NCBI GenBank assembly: GCA_017560085.1 | Contig: JAFYPA010000046.1 | Span: 1 to 64,000, forward strand | Direction of reading: 5' to 3' | Source: Clostridia bacterium | Lineage (GTDB): Bacteria > Bacillota > Clostridia > Oscillospirales > CAG-382 | Length of the DNA: 64,000 nt | In this document: in pieces, positions 27,358 through 35,342 of the stretch | Position numbering within the stretch: position 1 is the first letter of the stretch | Layout of the letters: each line of letters begins with the position of its first letter | Translations under genes and position numbers: made by a program | The notes under the pieces: model-generated | Seen by the model: only the letters and a program-made list of their open reading frames with translations | What the model was told of the DNA's origin: nothing | Databases searched by the model: none

Positions 27358-27771
27358 ATGTGGCTTATACTTGCAATTCTTTCATCCGTTTTTGCGGCTC
27401 TTACGTCAATACTTGCGAAAATCGGTATATCCGACGTAAACTCAACGCTTGCTACGGCGATACGAACCGTAGTGGTGCTTATAATGGCGTGGGGAATGGT
27501 TTTCATCAGCGGAGCGCACAACGGCATTTCATCAATAAGCACAAAAAGCTGGATTTTCCTGATTCTTTCGGGACTTGCGACGGGAGCCTCGTGGCTATGC
27601 TACTACCGTGCGATTCAGCTCGGTGAGGTATCGAAGGTTGTACCGATAGACAAGATGAGCATTGTCCTCACTTTGATTCTTGCGGCGGTTTTCCTTCACG
27701 AGGCATTTACGTGGAAGACGGCAATCGGAGCGGCTTTGATTACGGCGGGAACTGTTTTTATGGTTGTCTGA
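27358..27771 (+). CDS. small EamA/DMT-family transporter (one domain)
   Basis: The 137-residue protein contains a single EamA unit of about five hydrophobic segments, half the size of common ten-helix drug/metabolite transporters. Such small forms usually work as dimers. The sequence ends in ALITAGTVFMVV, a typical EamA end. It is 29 bases after the thioredoxin gene and before a strong terminator, so it is likely the last gene of that operon. The substrate is unknown. Confidence 0.8.
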   Translation: MWLILAILSSVFAALTSILAKIGISDVNSTLATAIRTVVVLIMAWGMVFISGAHNGISSISTKSWIFLILSGLATGASWLCYYRAIQLGEVSKVVPIDKMSIVLTLILAAVFLHEAFTWKTAIGAALITAGTVFMVV

Positions 27772-27793
27772 CTGCAAAAATATACATAACATT

Positions 27794-27813
27794 GAGGGAG
27801 CGAGGGCTTCCTC
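27794..27813 (+). terminator. intrinsic terminator after the small EamA gene
   Basis: GAGGGAGC and GCTTCCTC (one G-T pair) enclose GAGG and are followed by seven T. Confidence 0.85.
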
Positions 27814-27820
27814 TTTTTTT

Positions 27821-27885
27821 AATGCGCAATGCACAATTCACAATGCACAATTTAATTCATAATTCATAATGCATAATGCATAATT
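27821..27885. repeat. heptamer repeat cluster 2
   Basis: About nine heptamers of the series AATGCRC, AATTCAC, AATTCAT and AATGCAT follow the terminator almost without a break. It is the longest of three such clusters here and shows a C-to-T drift at the last base between its two halves. Confidence 0.85.
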
Positions 27886-27951
27886 GATGTTGATTGCTTT
27901 GCAACCTCATTTAATTAAATTTGGGGTTGTCGGGGAGACGCACCGCAACAA

Positions 27952-28179
27952 TGTAGGGCGTGACGACAAAGATTGCTTGCAATCTTTAAAGAATTCTCCG
28001 AATTCTTCAACCTCGGCACGCCGTGGCAGGAATTGCAATGGTAGCAATTTGCACGATTGCTTGAGGGTGCACAAATCCAATTATATGTTGAAATGTATTT
28101 CGTTAAGCCGAGGTGTGCGAAAACGACAAGGTAACGGCGCGCAAAAGACCGCAAGCGGTCTTCGTCGTCGCGCCCTACA
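27952..28179. mobile_element. MITE-like element with about 30-base inverted ends
   Basis: The left end (from TGTAGGGCGTGACGAC at 27952) and the reverse complement of the right end (TGTAGGGCGCGACGAC, ending at 28179) agree at 25 of 30 positions, and all five differences are transitions. A second nested pair, CCTCGGC near 28010 and GCCGAGG near 28107, lies inside. No transposase is encoded and I see no clear target duplication. Confidence 0.55.
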
Positions 28180-28313
28180 ATCCGTACCCGCAACCACACC
28201 GACAAATTCCAATTTTGCATTTCGGTGCAACGCACCGATACCCCCAAAAAATTTGTTGCATCATCTCACAAAGAAGAATCCGCAGGATTCTTCAAAAGAC
28301 TGCGAAGCAGTCT
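27968..28313. repeat. five short hairpins with constant AAGA/TCTT ends and variable cores
   Basis: Within the island are AAGATTGC/GCAATCTT (27969-27986), AAGAATTC/GAATTCTT (27989-28007), AAGACCGC/GCGGTCTT (28145-28162), AAGAATCC/GGATTCTT (about 28274-28292) and AAGACTGC/GCAGTCTT (about 28296-28313). The outer AAGA and TCTT are fixed, and the four inner pairs differ but always match. None is followed by a T tract. Confidence 0.75.
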
Positions 28314-28351
28314 TGATTGTGCATTATACATTTTTCATTTCCATTTCCCTC

Positions 28352-28380
28352 TTGACATTTCCCAAAATTTATGTTATAAT
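28352..28380 (+). promoter_or_regulatory. consensus promoter of the LacI-DMT-MBL-GH36 operon
   Basis: A perfect TTGACA (28352-28357) and a perfect TATAAT (28375-28380) are 17 bases apart, with TG one base before the -10. Transcription would start near 28387. Confidence 0.85.
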
Positions 28381-28420
28381 GCTCCACAGCGCATTGCAAC
28401 CGATTGCAGTTTCAATTTCA

Positions 28421-29479
28421 ATGCAAAGGAGGTCTCCCGTCATAAAGGAAAAAGTAACGATATATACCATCGCCAAGGAGCTTTCGCTGTCCCCGTCTAT
28501 GGTCAGCCGTGCCTTTAATCCCAATGCGAATGTCGCCGAGGAAAAGAGACGGCTTATTCTTGAAACGGCACAGAAACGGGGATTCAGTCCGAACAAGCTT
28601 GCTTCAAGGCTTTCCATGAAAACCATACGAATCGGCATTCTTGTGGTTTATAAGGCGGCTCACGTTCGGGACGGACTTCTGAAGGGCATTGAGCTTGGCT
28701 TTGACAGATTGAAGGATTACAAGATAGAATACACCGTCAGAACGGTTAACGCCAAGGAAAAGAGCGCAAAGGACTGCCGTGAGGAGCTTTTTGAATTCAA
28801 GGACTTTGACGGCGTGATTCTCTCCGGCTTCGGAAGCAGCTCCTGCCGTGAGCTTATAAATGAGTTTTCTGCGGTAAATCCCAATGTTGTATTTATGCAG
28901 AATGTCTGCGAGGACACGGAGCATCTGTTTTCCTCAAAGCACGATGAGGCTCTTGCGGGAAATCTTGCGGCACAGCTTCTTTACGAGAGGCTGCATTACA
29001 GTAAAAGGAAGAATGTGTTTGTCTTTACGGGCGACAGAACAAGCTCCGTTCACAGCCGTACCCTTTCTGCCTTCTGCGATTGTGCAAAAAAGCTTGGGCT
29101 TCATATAATCGGCGACCTTGATATGAAGGACAGCGACGACATTCTTTCCTCGGAAATTGATGATATTCTTGAAAAATACGGCAAAGACACGGACGGAATG
29201 TACATCTCCAGCGGTAACAGCTCTGTTTTATGCGAGGCTCTTGAAAGGTCGGGGCTTGATATTTCGCTTGTGTGCTCGGACGTTAACGATTCGGTTTCGC
29301 GGTATATCGAAAAGGGTGTTGTGTTTGCGACGCTTTGTCAGAGCTTTGAGAATCAGTCAAGGCTTGCCTTTGAGGAGCTTGTGATGTATCTTCTCGGAAA
29401 GAGCACTCCGAAAAAGGTGATTTACACGGATGTTTTGCCCGTATTTTTCGCAAATCTTTCGCTTTACAAAAACAAATAA
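28421..29479 (+). CDS. LacI-family transcriptional regulator
   Basis: The protein (352 residues from ATG 28421) has an N-terminal LacI helix-turn-helix (IYTIAKELSLSPSMVSRAFN) followed by a periplasmic-binding-protein-like effector domain. The start is uncertain. The only strong ribosome site, AAAGGAGG at 28425-28432, lies after ATG 28421, and nine bases downstream of it the in-frame codon is ATA (28442). A start at ATA would give 345 residues beginning at the usual distance before the helix-turn-helix. Earlier in-frame starts lie upstream of or inside the promoter. It probably controls the sugar genes that follow after 18 bases. Confidence 0.85.
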   Translation: MQRRSPVIKEKVTIYTIAKELSLSPSMVSRAFNPNANVAEEKRRLILETAQKRGFSPNKLASRLSMKTIRIGILVVYKAAHVRDGLLKGIELGFDRLKDYKIEYTVRTVNAKEKSAKDCREELFEFKDFDGVILSGFGSSSCRELINEFSAVNPNVVFMQNVCEDTEHLFSSKHDEALAGNLAAQLLYERLHYSKRKNVFVFTGDRTSSVHSRTLSAFCDCAKKLGLHIIGDLDMKDSDDILSSEIDDILEKYGKDTDGMYISSGNSSVLCEALERSGLDISLVCSDVNDSVSRYIEKGVVFATLCQSFENQSRLAFEELVMYLLGKSTPKKVIYTDVLPVFFANLSLYKNK

Positions 29480-29497
29480 ATTCGCTACGGAGAAAAA

Positions 29498-30349
29498 ATG
29501 AACTACTTACTTCTTGTGACGTCAATCACGTCAATGGTGCTTAACAACAGCCTTATGTCCAGAGTCAGCAAGACTATGCTTTCGGGCAGGACTGATGTAT
29601 ACAGGTACAATGCGCTGAGCTACATTATCTGCATTGCTCTTTTCGGTGCAATGACGCTCGGCGGAAGCATTTCGCTTTACACGGTGATTCTGGGTGTGCT
29701 TTTCGGGACGGTTACGCTTCTTTCAAATTTCTACAGAACACTCGCTCTCGCAAAGGGGCCTACTCACATTACGATACTTATCACCACATCCTCAATGATT
29801 ATCCCTACCCTCTCGGGTGTTGTTATGGGGCTTGAGGAGTTCAGACCGTTAAAGCTTGTTGCTATGGCGGTGCTGATATTCTTTATTTATCTTTCCGCAA
29901 AAAAGGATGAAGGCACATCAATCGGCAAGGGATGGCTTCTTCTTTGTATGCTTGCCTTTCTGTTTCAGGGAATTATCGGTGTTATTCAGAAGATACACCA
30001 GAGCTCGGAGCATAAGGCTGAGCTGTTTCCCTTCCTTTTTGTGTCCTTTACGGTTTCGTTTCTGTTTGCAACCGTTATGGGGTATACAAAGAAAACCGAA
30101 ACGAAATTCGGGGCGAAGCATTTTATCCTTTCCGCAATCAGCGGTATTTGCATTTTCACAATGAATGTGCTGAATCTCAAGCTTTCGGGTTTGCTTCCGA
30201 GCCAGCTTTTCTTCCCTGCGGTAAATGGAACGGCGATTATATTTACAAGCCTTGTTGCGGTACTGCTGTTTAAGGAGAAGCTTTCAAAAAGGCAGTTTAT
30301 CGGTATTGCGGGCGGTCTTTTGTCGCTTGTGGCAATATGCGTATTATAA
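29498..30349 (+). CDS. EamA/DMT-family transporter
   Basis: The 283-residue protein has about ten hydrophobic segments in two EamA-like halves. The second half ends in LFKEKLSKRQFIGIAGGLLS, the usual DMT closing motif. It is 18 bases after the LacI-type gene and 24 before the MBL gene, with an ACGGAGAA ribosome site. The operon suggests export or import of a sugar-related metabolite, but nothing in the sequence fixes the substrate. Confidence 0.82.
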   Translation: MNYLLLVTSITSMVLNNSLMSRVSKTMLSGRTDVYRYNALSYIICIALFGAMTLGGSISLYTVILGVLFGTVTLLSNFYRTLALAKGPTHITILITTSSMIIPTLSGVVMGLEEFRPLKLVAMAVLIFFIYLSAKKDEGTSIGKGWLLLCMLAFLFQGIIGVIQKIHQSSEHKAELFPFLFVSFTVSFLFATVMGYTKKTETKFGAKHFILSAISGICIFTMNVLNLKLSGLLPSQLFFPAVNGTAIIFTSLVAVLLFKEKLSKRQFIGIAGGLLSLVAICVL

Positions 30350-30373
30350 TTTTTATACACGGAGGAATTTATT

Positions 30374-31180
30374 ATGGGAATCGATATGACACCCTGTCAG
30401 GGCTATCTTGAGCCTTGCAGAGTTTTCGGAAATCTTTACTTTGTGGGAACACTTCCCGCATCCACGCACATAATCGACACGGGCGACGGTCTTATTATGC
30501 TTGATTCGGGCTATCAGCATTCGCTGTTTATTGTGCTTCACAATATGCACCTTATGGGACTTGACCCGAGAAACGTAAAATACGTTCTTCACACTCACGG
30601 ACACATTGACCATATGGGTGCGGGCAAGGCTATGAAGGAAATGTTCGGATGCACAACGTTTATCGGTGAGCCCGACAAGGACTACATAAACGGTGTTCTT
30701 CCCCTCTCCTGGTCAAAGGAGCTTGACATTCCGCTTATTCCCTTCGAGGCTGACGTAAAGCTGAAGGACGGCGACAAAATAAAGCTCGGCAACACGGAAA
30801 TCACGGCTGTTCTCACGCCCGGTCACACTCCCGGTGCCATGACATATTTCTTTGATGTAACCGACGGCAAGGAAACCTACAGAGCCGCACTTCACGGAGG
30901 TATGGGTATCAACACAATGAACAAGGCTTTTATTGATGAGTATAATCTCCCCTACTCCTACAGGGACGAATTCCTTACGGTGCAGGAAAGGCTTTCCGAA
31001 ATGCCCGTTGACATTTATCTCGGAAATCACGCGGCACACAACAACACTCCCGAAAAAATCAAGCGTGTTCTTGCGGGTGACGACAAGGCGTTTGTAAATT
31101 CCGACGAGTGGAAAAAGGCGATGCTTGAGGCTCGGGACAGAGTTATCGCCATTATGGAAAAAGAAAAGAACGGACAATAA
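30374..31180 (+). CDS. MBL-fold metallo-hydrolase
   Basis: The 268-residue protein has the metallo-beta-lactamase-fold zinc motif HTHGHIDHMG near residue 75 and further ligand regions LTPGHTPGAM and YLGNHAAHNN. It has no evident signal peptide, so it is cytosolic. The fold covers glyoxalase II, lactonases and many other hydrolases. In this operon a sugar-lactone or phosphoester hydrolase would make sense, but that is inference. GGAGGAA precedes the ATG. Confidence 0.85.
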   Translation: MGIDMTPCQGYLEPCRVFGNLYFVGTLPASTHIIDTGDGLIMLDSGYQHSLFIVLHNMHLMGLDPRNVKYVLHTHGHIDHMGAGKAMKEMFGCTTFIGEPDKDYINGVLPLSWSKELDIPLIPFEADVKLKDGDKIKLGNTEITAVLTPGHTPGAMTYFFDVTDGKETYRAALHGGMGINTMNKAFIDEYNLPYSYRDEFLTVQERLSEMPVDIYLGNHAAHNNTPEKIKRVLAGDDKAFVNSDEWKKAMLEARDRVIAIMEKEKNGQ

Positions 31181-31191
31181 GGGTGACGGAT

Positions 31192-33105
31192 ATGATTAAG
31201 ACAGGCTTCAGCTTTACATATGACGGTGAGAGAAGGGTATTCACCGCTGACGGCGTTCACAAGGTTGATGAAAATCTTACGGTAAACTGCATCCGCCGTG
31301 AATATTCCGAATACGGTGCCGCAGAGTGGGTTGTTTATTTTGAAAACACGGGCACGGAAAACACAAGGGTTATTTCCGATATTCTCGATTGTGATGTTGT
31401 GTTTGACATCGGCTACCCGAAGGAAAAATTCAAGGTGGGACATCTTGCCGAAAAGGATTCGCCCTGCGTTATCTGGCAAAAGGGTATGATTCCGGGACAT
31501 CTTTACAACTTCACGGACGATCAGAGTGCGGAGGAATTAAAGCTTCATAAGAATTACTTCTCCTATTGGGACAGCCTTACTCACAGCTTCAATAACACGA
31601 CGGGCCGTTCAAGTGACGGCACTATGCCCTTTTTCACCTTTGACTGTCAGAATTGCGGCTATGTTTTCGCAATAGGCTGGACGGGCGGATGGAAGGCGGA
31701 TTTCACCTATGCAAAAAATGAAGCCACTCTTTCCGTAAAGACGGGACTTCAGAATAAGACGAATTTCTATCTTGTTCCCGGCGAAAGGGTGCGTACATCC
31801 TCAATTCTCATTATGGAATACGACACGGAATCTGACGGCATAGACAGCGGAAACAAGTTCAGACGGCTTATAAAGAAGCATTTCTCCCACAGAAGCGGCG
31901 GCAAGAGCAACAGAGACGGTCTTTTCGCCTTTGAGCTCTGGGGCGGTCTTACCTCGGACAGAATGGTAAAAAGAATAGGTGACCTTAAGGCTCACGACAT
32001 AAAGCTTGAGGACTTGTGGATTGATGCAGGCTGGTACGGCAAATGCAAAAACTGTGATACCCCTTACGACGGCGACTGGTTTAAGTATACGGGAGAATGG
32101 GTTGTAAACAAGAATATACACCCCGATAATCTCGAGGAAGTAAGAAAAGCGGCAAACCAAGCGGGGCTTAATATGATGCTCTGGTTTGAGCCGGAAAGAG
32201 TTACAATCAACGCCCCCATTGTAAAGGAGCATCCCGAATATTTCTTCAAAAAATCGGAAAGCGATTTTATTATAAACTATGGTATGGACGAGGCGAGAAA
32301 TTATATTTTTGATATTCTTTCAGACTACATCAAAGACTACGGTATGTCCTGCTACAGACAGGATTTCAACACCGACCTCAACATTCTTTTTGCAAACACC
32401 GATGCCGAGGACAGAAAGGGCATTTCCGAAATCAAGCACATTTGCGGTATGTATAAGTTATGGGACGACCTTCGCGAGAAGTATCCTCATCTGCTTATAG
32501 ACAACTGCTCCAGTGGTGGCAGAAGATTCGATATCGAAACACTACGCCGCTCGGTGGCGTTTTTCAGAAGTGACTATCAGTGCGCGTTCAATTCCAACGG
32601 TGAGGTTTATCAGGCGCACAACTGCGGTGCTTCCCACTATCTGCCGTATACGGGCTGTACAACAAAGGTCAAGTGCGACGACTACAACTTCAGAGCGGCA
32701 TATTCGGCAAGCTTCGGTGTTGCCTGCTACAACGCCATCTTCCAGGAGATGAGCGAGGACGACCTAAAGTGGCTCAAGAAGCGCACGGACGAGTATTTGC
32801 GTATAAGGAAATATTACTCCTGCGACTTCTACAATCACGGCTGCTCCGCTTACGACAGTGCGGGATGGTCGATATTCCAGTACCACGACAGTGAGTGCGG
32901 AAACGGCATTGTGCTTGCGTTCAGACGAGAGGAATCTCCCTTTGAAAGCGTAAAAATAGAGCTTGGCGGTGTTGCAAAGAGTGCTGTTCTTGATGTTGAA
33001 AACCTCAACAGCGGTGAGAAATTCAGCCTTTGTGCAGCCTCAAGGCTTGAGATTGAGCTTCCCGAAAAGAGGAGCTGTGTGATTTTTGAATACAAGACGA
33101 AATAA
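31192..33105 (+). CDS. alpha-galactosidase, glycoside hydrolase family 36
   Basis: The start at ATG 31192, eight bases after AAGGG, gives 637 residues. A GTG at 31183 is an alternative. An N-terminal beta-supersandwich leads to the TIM barrel. GH36 signatures are LEDLWIDAGWYG, MMLWFEPERV, the nucleophile Asp in CYRQDFNTD, and the acid/base Asp in LLIDNCSSGGRRFD. It removes terminal alpha-galactose from raffinose-type or galactomannan sugars. No signal peptide is seen, so it acts on imported sugars. It is the last gene of the LacI-led operon and ends at a terminator shared with the AraC gene. Confidence 0.92.
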   Translation: MIKTGFSFTYDGERRVFTADGVHKVDENLTVNCIRREYSEYGAAEWVVYFENTGTENTRVISDILDCDVVFDIGYPKEKFKVGHLAEKDSPCVIWQKGMIPGHLYNFTDDQSAEELKLHKNYFSYWDSLTHSFNNTTGRSSDGTMPFFTFDCQNCGYVFAIGWTGGWKADFTYAKNEATLSVKTGLQNKTNFYLVPGERVRTSSILIMEYDTESDGIDSGNKFRRLIKKHFSHRSGGKSNRDGLFAFELWGGLTSDRMVKRIGDLKAHDIKLEDLWIDAGWYGKCKNCDTPYDGDWFKYTGEWVVNKNIHPDNLEEVRKAANQAGLNMMLWFEPERVTINAPIVKEHPEYFFKKSESDFIINYGMDEARNYIFDILSDYIKDYGMSCYRQDFNTDLNILFANTDAEDRKGISEIKHICGMYKLWDDLREKYPHLLIDNCSSGGRRFDIETLRRSVAFFRSDYQCAFNSNGEVYQAHNCGASHYLPYTGCTTKVKCDDYNFRAAYSASFGVACYNAIFQEMSEDDLKWLKKRTDEYLRIRKYYSCDFYNHGCSAYDSAGWSIFQYHDSECGNGIVLAFRREESPFESVKIELGGVAKSAVLDVENLNSGEKFSLCAASRLEIELPEKRSCVIFEYKTK

Positions 33106-33111
33106 AGCAAA

Positions 33112-33143
33112 ACGGAGTCTGACCTCAATCTGTCGGACTCCGT
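33112..33143. terminator. bidirectional terminator between GH36 and AraC genes
   Basis: ACGGAGTC and GACTCCGT pair perfectly, extendable inward with a mismatch. T-rich sequence follows on the plus strand. Confidence 0.75.
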
Positions 33144-33155
33144 AAATTTTTGATT

Positions 33156-33968
33156 CTATTTTTTATTCCTTTTCATATACTCCGTGGGGGACATTCCCGT
33201 TTTGGTCTTGAACACCTTCGAGAAATAAAGAGGATCGGAAAATCCGCACTGTGCGGAAATACCCGAAACATCCGCTCTTGCACCGTCCTCCATAAGACTT
33301 GCCGCTTTTTTGATGCGAAGATTGTTGACATATTCGCAAAAGCCCGTCCCCGTCCGCTTTTTGAAAATATCCGAGATGTATTTGCCCGTGTAGTTGAATA
33401 TGCCTGCAACATAGCGAAGGCACAGGTCTGCATTGTCGTAATGGCAGTTAACGTATTCCACTATGCTGTCGACTACGCTTTCGGGCTTTGTGCCTTCTCC
33501 CCCGTCGCTTGTGCGAATGTAGGAAAGAGTCTGGAAAAGCACTCCGAGAGTAACTGTTTCTGCGTTGTGGGCTTCCATTCTGCGAAGGGATTCAAGCCAT
33601 ATATTTATAAGGTGACCGAAATCACCGTAGACGTATTTTCCCTTTTCAACGCCCGACTGTGTGAGAATTGCTTCCGCGCTGTCTCCCGTGAAGCTGATGT
33701 AGACATATTCAAGGTCGTCGCTTCCGCAAAGCTCGAAGAATTTCCCGGGGAAGGCTATAAAGAGGCTTCCCTTCTTTATTTCGGTGCATTCGCCCTCGCA
33801 CTTGAAAAAGCCGCTTCCTCTTGTCACTATGTGCATTGCGTAAATGGGTCTGAAAAAGGGCTGCTTCAGCTTTTTAAGCTCTGTTTCGAGAACAAAGTTC
33901 ACCGCCTTTATCCCGAGTCCCGAGTCCTTGGAGGACATAAATCTGCATATACTTGCGCTCACGGTCAT
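33156..33968 (-). CDS. AraC-family transcriptional regulator
   Basis: The protein (270 residues from ATG 33968) has an N-terminal cupin-like sensing domain (about 25-150) and a C-terminal double helix-turn-helix with YISDIFKKRTGTGFCEY and the family end FSKVFKTKTGMSPTEYM. The promoter at 33981-34009 places the transcript start near 33974, so GAGGTG sits at the very 5' end. Translation may start at ATG 33968 almost leaderless, or at GTG 33962 using GAGGTGA as ribosome site. An upstream extension of the frame overlaps the divergent oxidoreductase and is rejected. It likely controls the neighbouring galactoside genes. Confidence 0.88.
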   Translation of the reverse strand: MTVSASICRFMSSKDSGLGIKAVNFVLETELKKLKQPFFRPIYAMHIVTRGSGFFKCEGECTEIKKGSLFIAFPGKFFELCGSDDLEYVYISFTGDSAEAILTQSGVEKGKYVYGDFGHLINIWLESLRRMEAHNAETVTLGVLFQTLSYIRTSDGGEGTKPESVVDSIVEYVNCHYDNADLCLRYVAGIFNYTGKYISDIFKKRTGTGFCEYVNNLRIKKAASLMEDGARADVSGISAQCGFSDPLYFSKVFKTKTGMSPTEYMKRNKK

Positions 33969-33980
33969 CACCTCGGAATT

Positions 33981-34009
33981 ATTATTGCACAAAATATGCA
34001 AAATGTCAA
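33981..34009 (-). promoter_or_regulatory. promoter of the AraC-family gene
   Basis: On the minus strand TTGACA (34009-34004) and AATAAT (33986-33981) are 17 bases apart. The resulting leader is only about five bases before ATG 33968. Confidence 0.7.
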
Positions 34010-34050
34010 TATAAAAGGGATATTTTACGGCAAAATACGGAATTTTTCCA

Positions 34051-34079
34051 TTCCAATATGCGTTCCTCTGTGTTATTAT
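34051..34079 (+). promoter_or_regulatory. promoter of the Gfo/Idh/MocA oxidoreductase
   Basis: TTCCAA (34051-34056) and TATTAT (34074-34079) are 17 bases apart with TG one base before the -10. It lies close to the divergent AraC promoter, so one regulator could control both. Confidence 0.5.
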
Positions 34080-34106
34080 AAATAAAAAACGAAAGCGAGA
34101 TTCGAT

Positions 34107-35189
34107 ATGGATATTATAAAATTCGGTGCCGTCGGCGTCAACAGCCGTGGCAGAGGCGTTATGAAGGAGGCTCTCGGCAATCCCCATTTCAAGCTTTGTG
34201 CCGTTTGCGATATAAAGCCCGGGGAGCTTAAAAAGGCAGAGGAGCTTTTCAGGGGTGAAAAGGGTATTTCCGACCTTGAATGCTACGCTGACTACGACGA
34301 AATGCTGAAGAATGCCGACATTGATGCGGTATTCGTTGCAACTGATGCAATATGCCACGTTCCCTTTGTCGTAAAGGCTCTGGAGGCGGGAAAGCACGTT
34401 CTTTCGGAAATTCCTGCGGTAAACTCCGTAGAAGAGGCTAAAATCCTCAAGGAAGCCGTTCTGGCACATCCCGAGGTCAAGTATATGGTTGCGGAGAACT
34501 GCTGCTATTGGGGCTTTATAGAGGCCTGGAAGGCTATGGCTGACGAGGGCAAATTCGGCGAGGCTATTTATGCTGAATCCGAATATCTTCACTCCGTGGA
34601 CTACAGAGACTTAAAGCCGGAAAATTATCCGCCCGAGCATTGGAGAAGCTTCAATCCTTCAATAAAGTATCTTACACACAACTTAGGTCCGCTTCTTTAC
34701 ATTCTCGATGACGAATGTGTAAGCGTGTCCGCAATCAAGTCGGATGTAGTCTATAACCCGTATGTTACGAGAGATGATAATGCGGTTGCTCTTTTCAAAA
34801 CAAAAAAGGGTGCGATGATAAGAATTCTCATAAGCTTCGGCTCATTTACCGGCTTTGACCACAACTTCAGAATTCTCGGTACAAGAGGCTCAATTATGAC
34901 AGACCCGACAAAGAGCCTTAACGATGCCCACTCCCACGCAAGCTTCTCGGATATTCCCGGAAGCATGGACTGCAAGGTGGACATTCCCGTAACCATGTCA
35001 AGCTTCAGCGGTGGCGGCGGTCACGGCGGTGCGGACTTCAAGGTGATTTCAGACTTTATAAGCTGTATTATCGAGGACAAGAAGCCAAAGCTTGATGTTG
35101 ACTTTGCCATTAAGATTTCCCTTCCCGGTGTTATTGCGGCACAGTCCATTGAAGAAGGCAGTGCAAATCTTGAAATTCCCAAAATTTAA
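34107..35189 (+). CDS. Gfo/Idh/MocA-family oxidoreductase
   Basis: The 360-residue NAD(P)-dependent dehydrogenase has an N-terminal Rossmann fold starting IIKFGAVGVNSRGRG, the VFVATDAICH segment, and the family motif LEAGKHVLSEIPA, where many members have the catalytic lysine as EKP. Here the position reads SEIPA, so the lysine of the EKP motif is missing. The C-terminal substrate domain follows. It probably acts on a sugar or sugar derivative linked to the alpha-galactosidase island. It is transcribed divergently from the AraC gene and ends at a strong terminator. Confidence 0.88.
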   Translation: MDIIKFGAVGVNSRGRGVMKEALGNPHFKLCAVCDIKPGELKKAEELFRGEKGISDLECYADYDEMLKNADIDAVFVATDAICHVPFVVKALEAGKHVLSEIPAVNSVEEAKILKEAVLAHPEVKYMVAENCCYWGFIEAWKAMADEGKFGEAIYAESEYLHSVDYRDLKPENYPPEHWRSFNPSIKYLTHNLGPLLYILDDECVSVSAIKSDVVYNPYVTRDDNAVALFKTKKGAMIRILISFGSFTGFDHNFRILGTRGSIMTDPTKSLNDAHSHASFSDIPGSMDCKVDIPVTMSSFSGGGGHGGADFKVISDFISCIIEDKKPKLDVDFAIKISLPGVIAAQSIEEGSANLEIPKI

Positions 35190-35203
35190 CAGCCTGTTAA
35201 ATG

Positions 35204-35228
35204 CCCGACTCATTTTTTGTGAGTCGGG
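35204..35228 (+). terminator. intrinsic terminator after the oxidoreductase gene
   Basis: CCCGACTCA and TGAGTCGGG are perfect nine-base arms with a seven-base loop, followed by GAAACTTTTG. Confidence 0.75.
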
Positions 35229-35342
35229 GAAACTTTTGTTGAAATACGGCTAAAATATATTCCGTTTAAGTTTAACAAGACCTCTTTTCGGTGTTCTTAA
35301 AATAAGGTATAATAAATATACATACAAAAAGGGGGGATTTCT

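Larger units (their letters stand above)
27886..28420. other. gene-free repeat island
   Basis: After the heptamers the stretch holds a MITE-like inverted-repeat element (27952-28179), more short hairpins (28273-28313), and then the promoter of the LacI-type gene. A plus-strand frame runs open through it from 27884, but its composition is repeat-derived and the promoter lies inside, so I do not call it coding. Confidence 0.6.

Noticed and set aside
27968-28313. Hairpin cluster as a CRISPR array
   Set aside because: Units differ in sequence, spacing is irregular, there are no equal-length spacers and no cas genes.
27884-28420. Long open frame extending the LacI-type gene about 180 codons upstream
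   Set aside because: It runs through the repeat island and contains a perfect promoter. The translated text is low-quality and LacI proteins do not have such an extension.
33969-34592. N-terminal extension of the AraC gene at 33156 to 478 residues
   Set aside because: The extra part lies antisense to the well-supported oxidoreductase gene, and AraC proteins of this type are about 270-300 residues.
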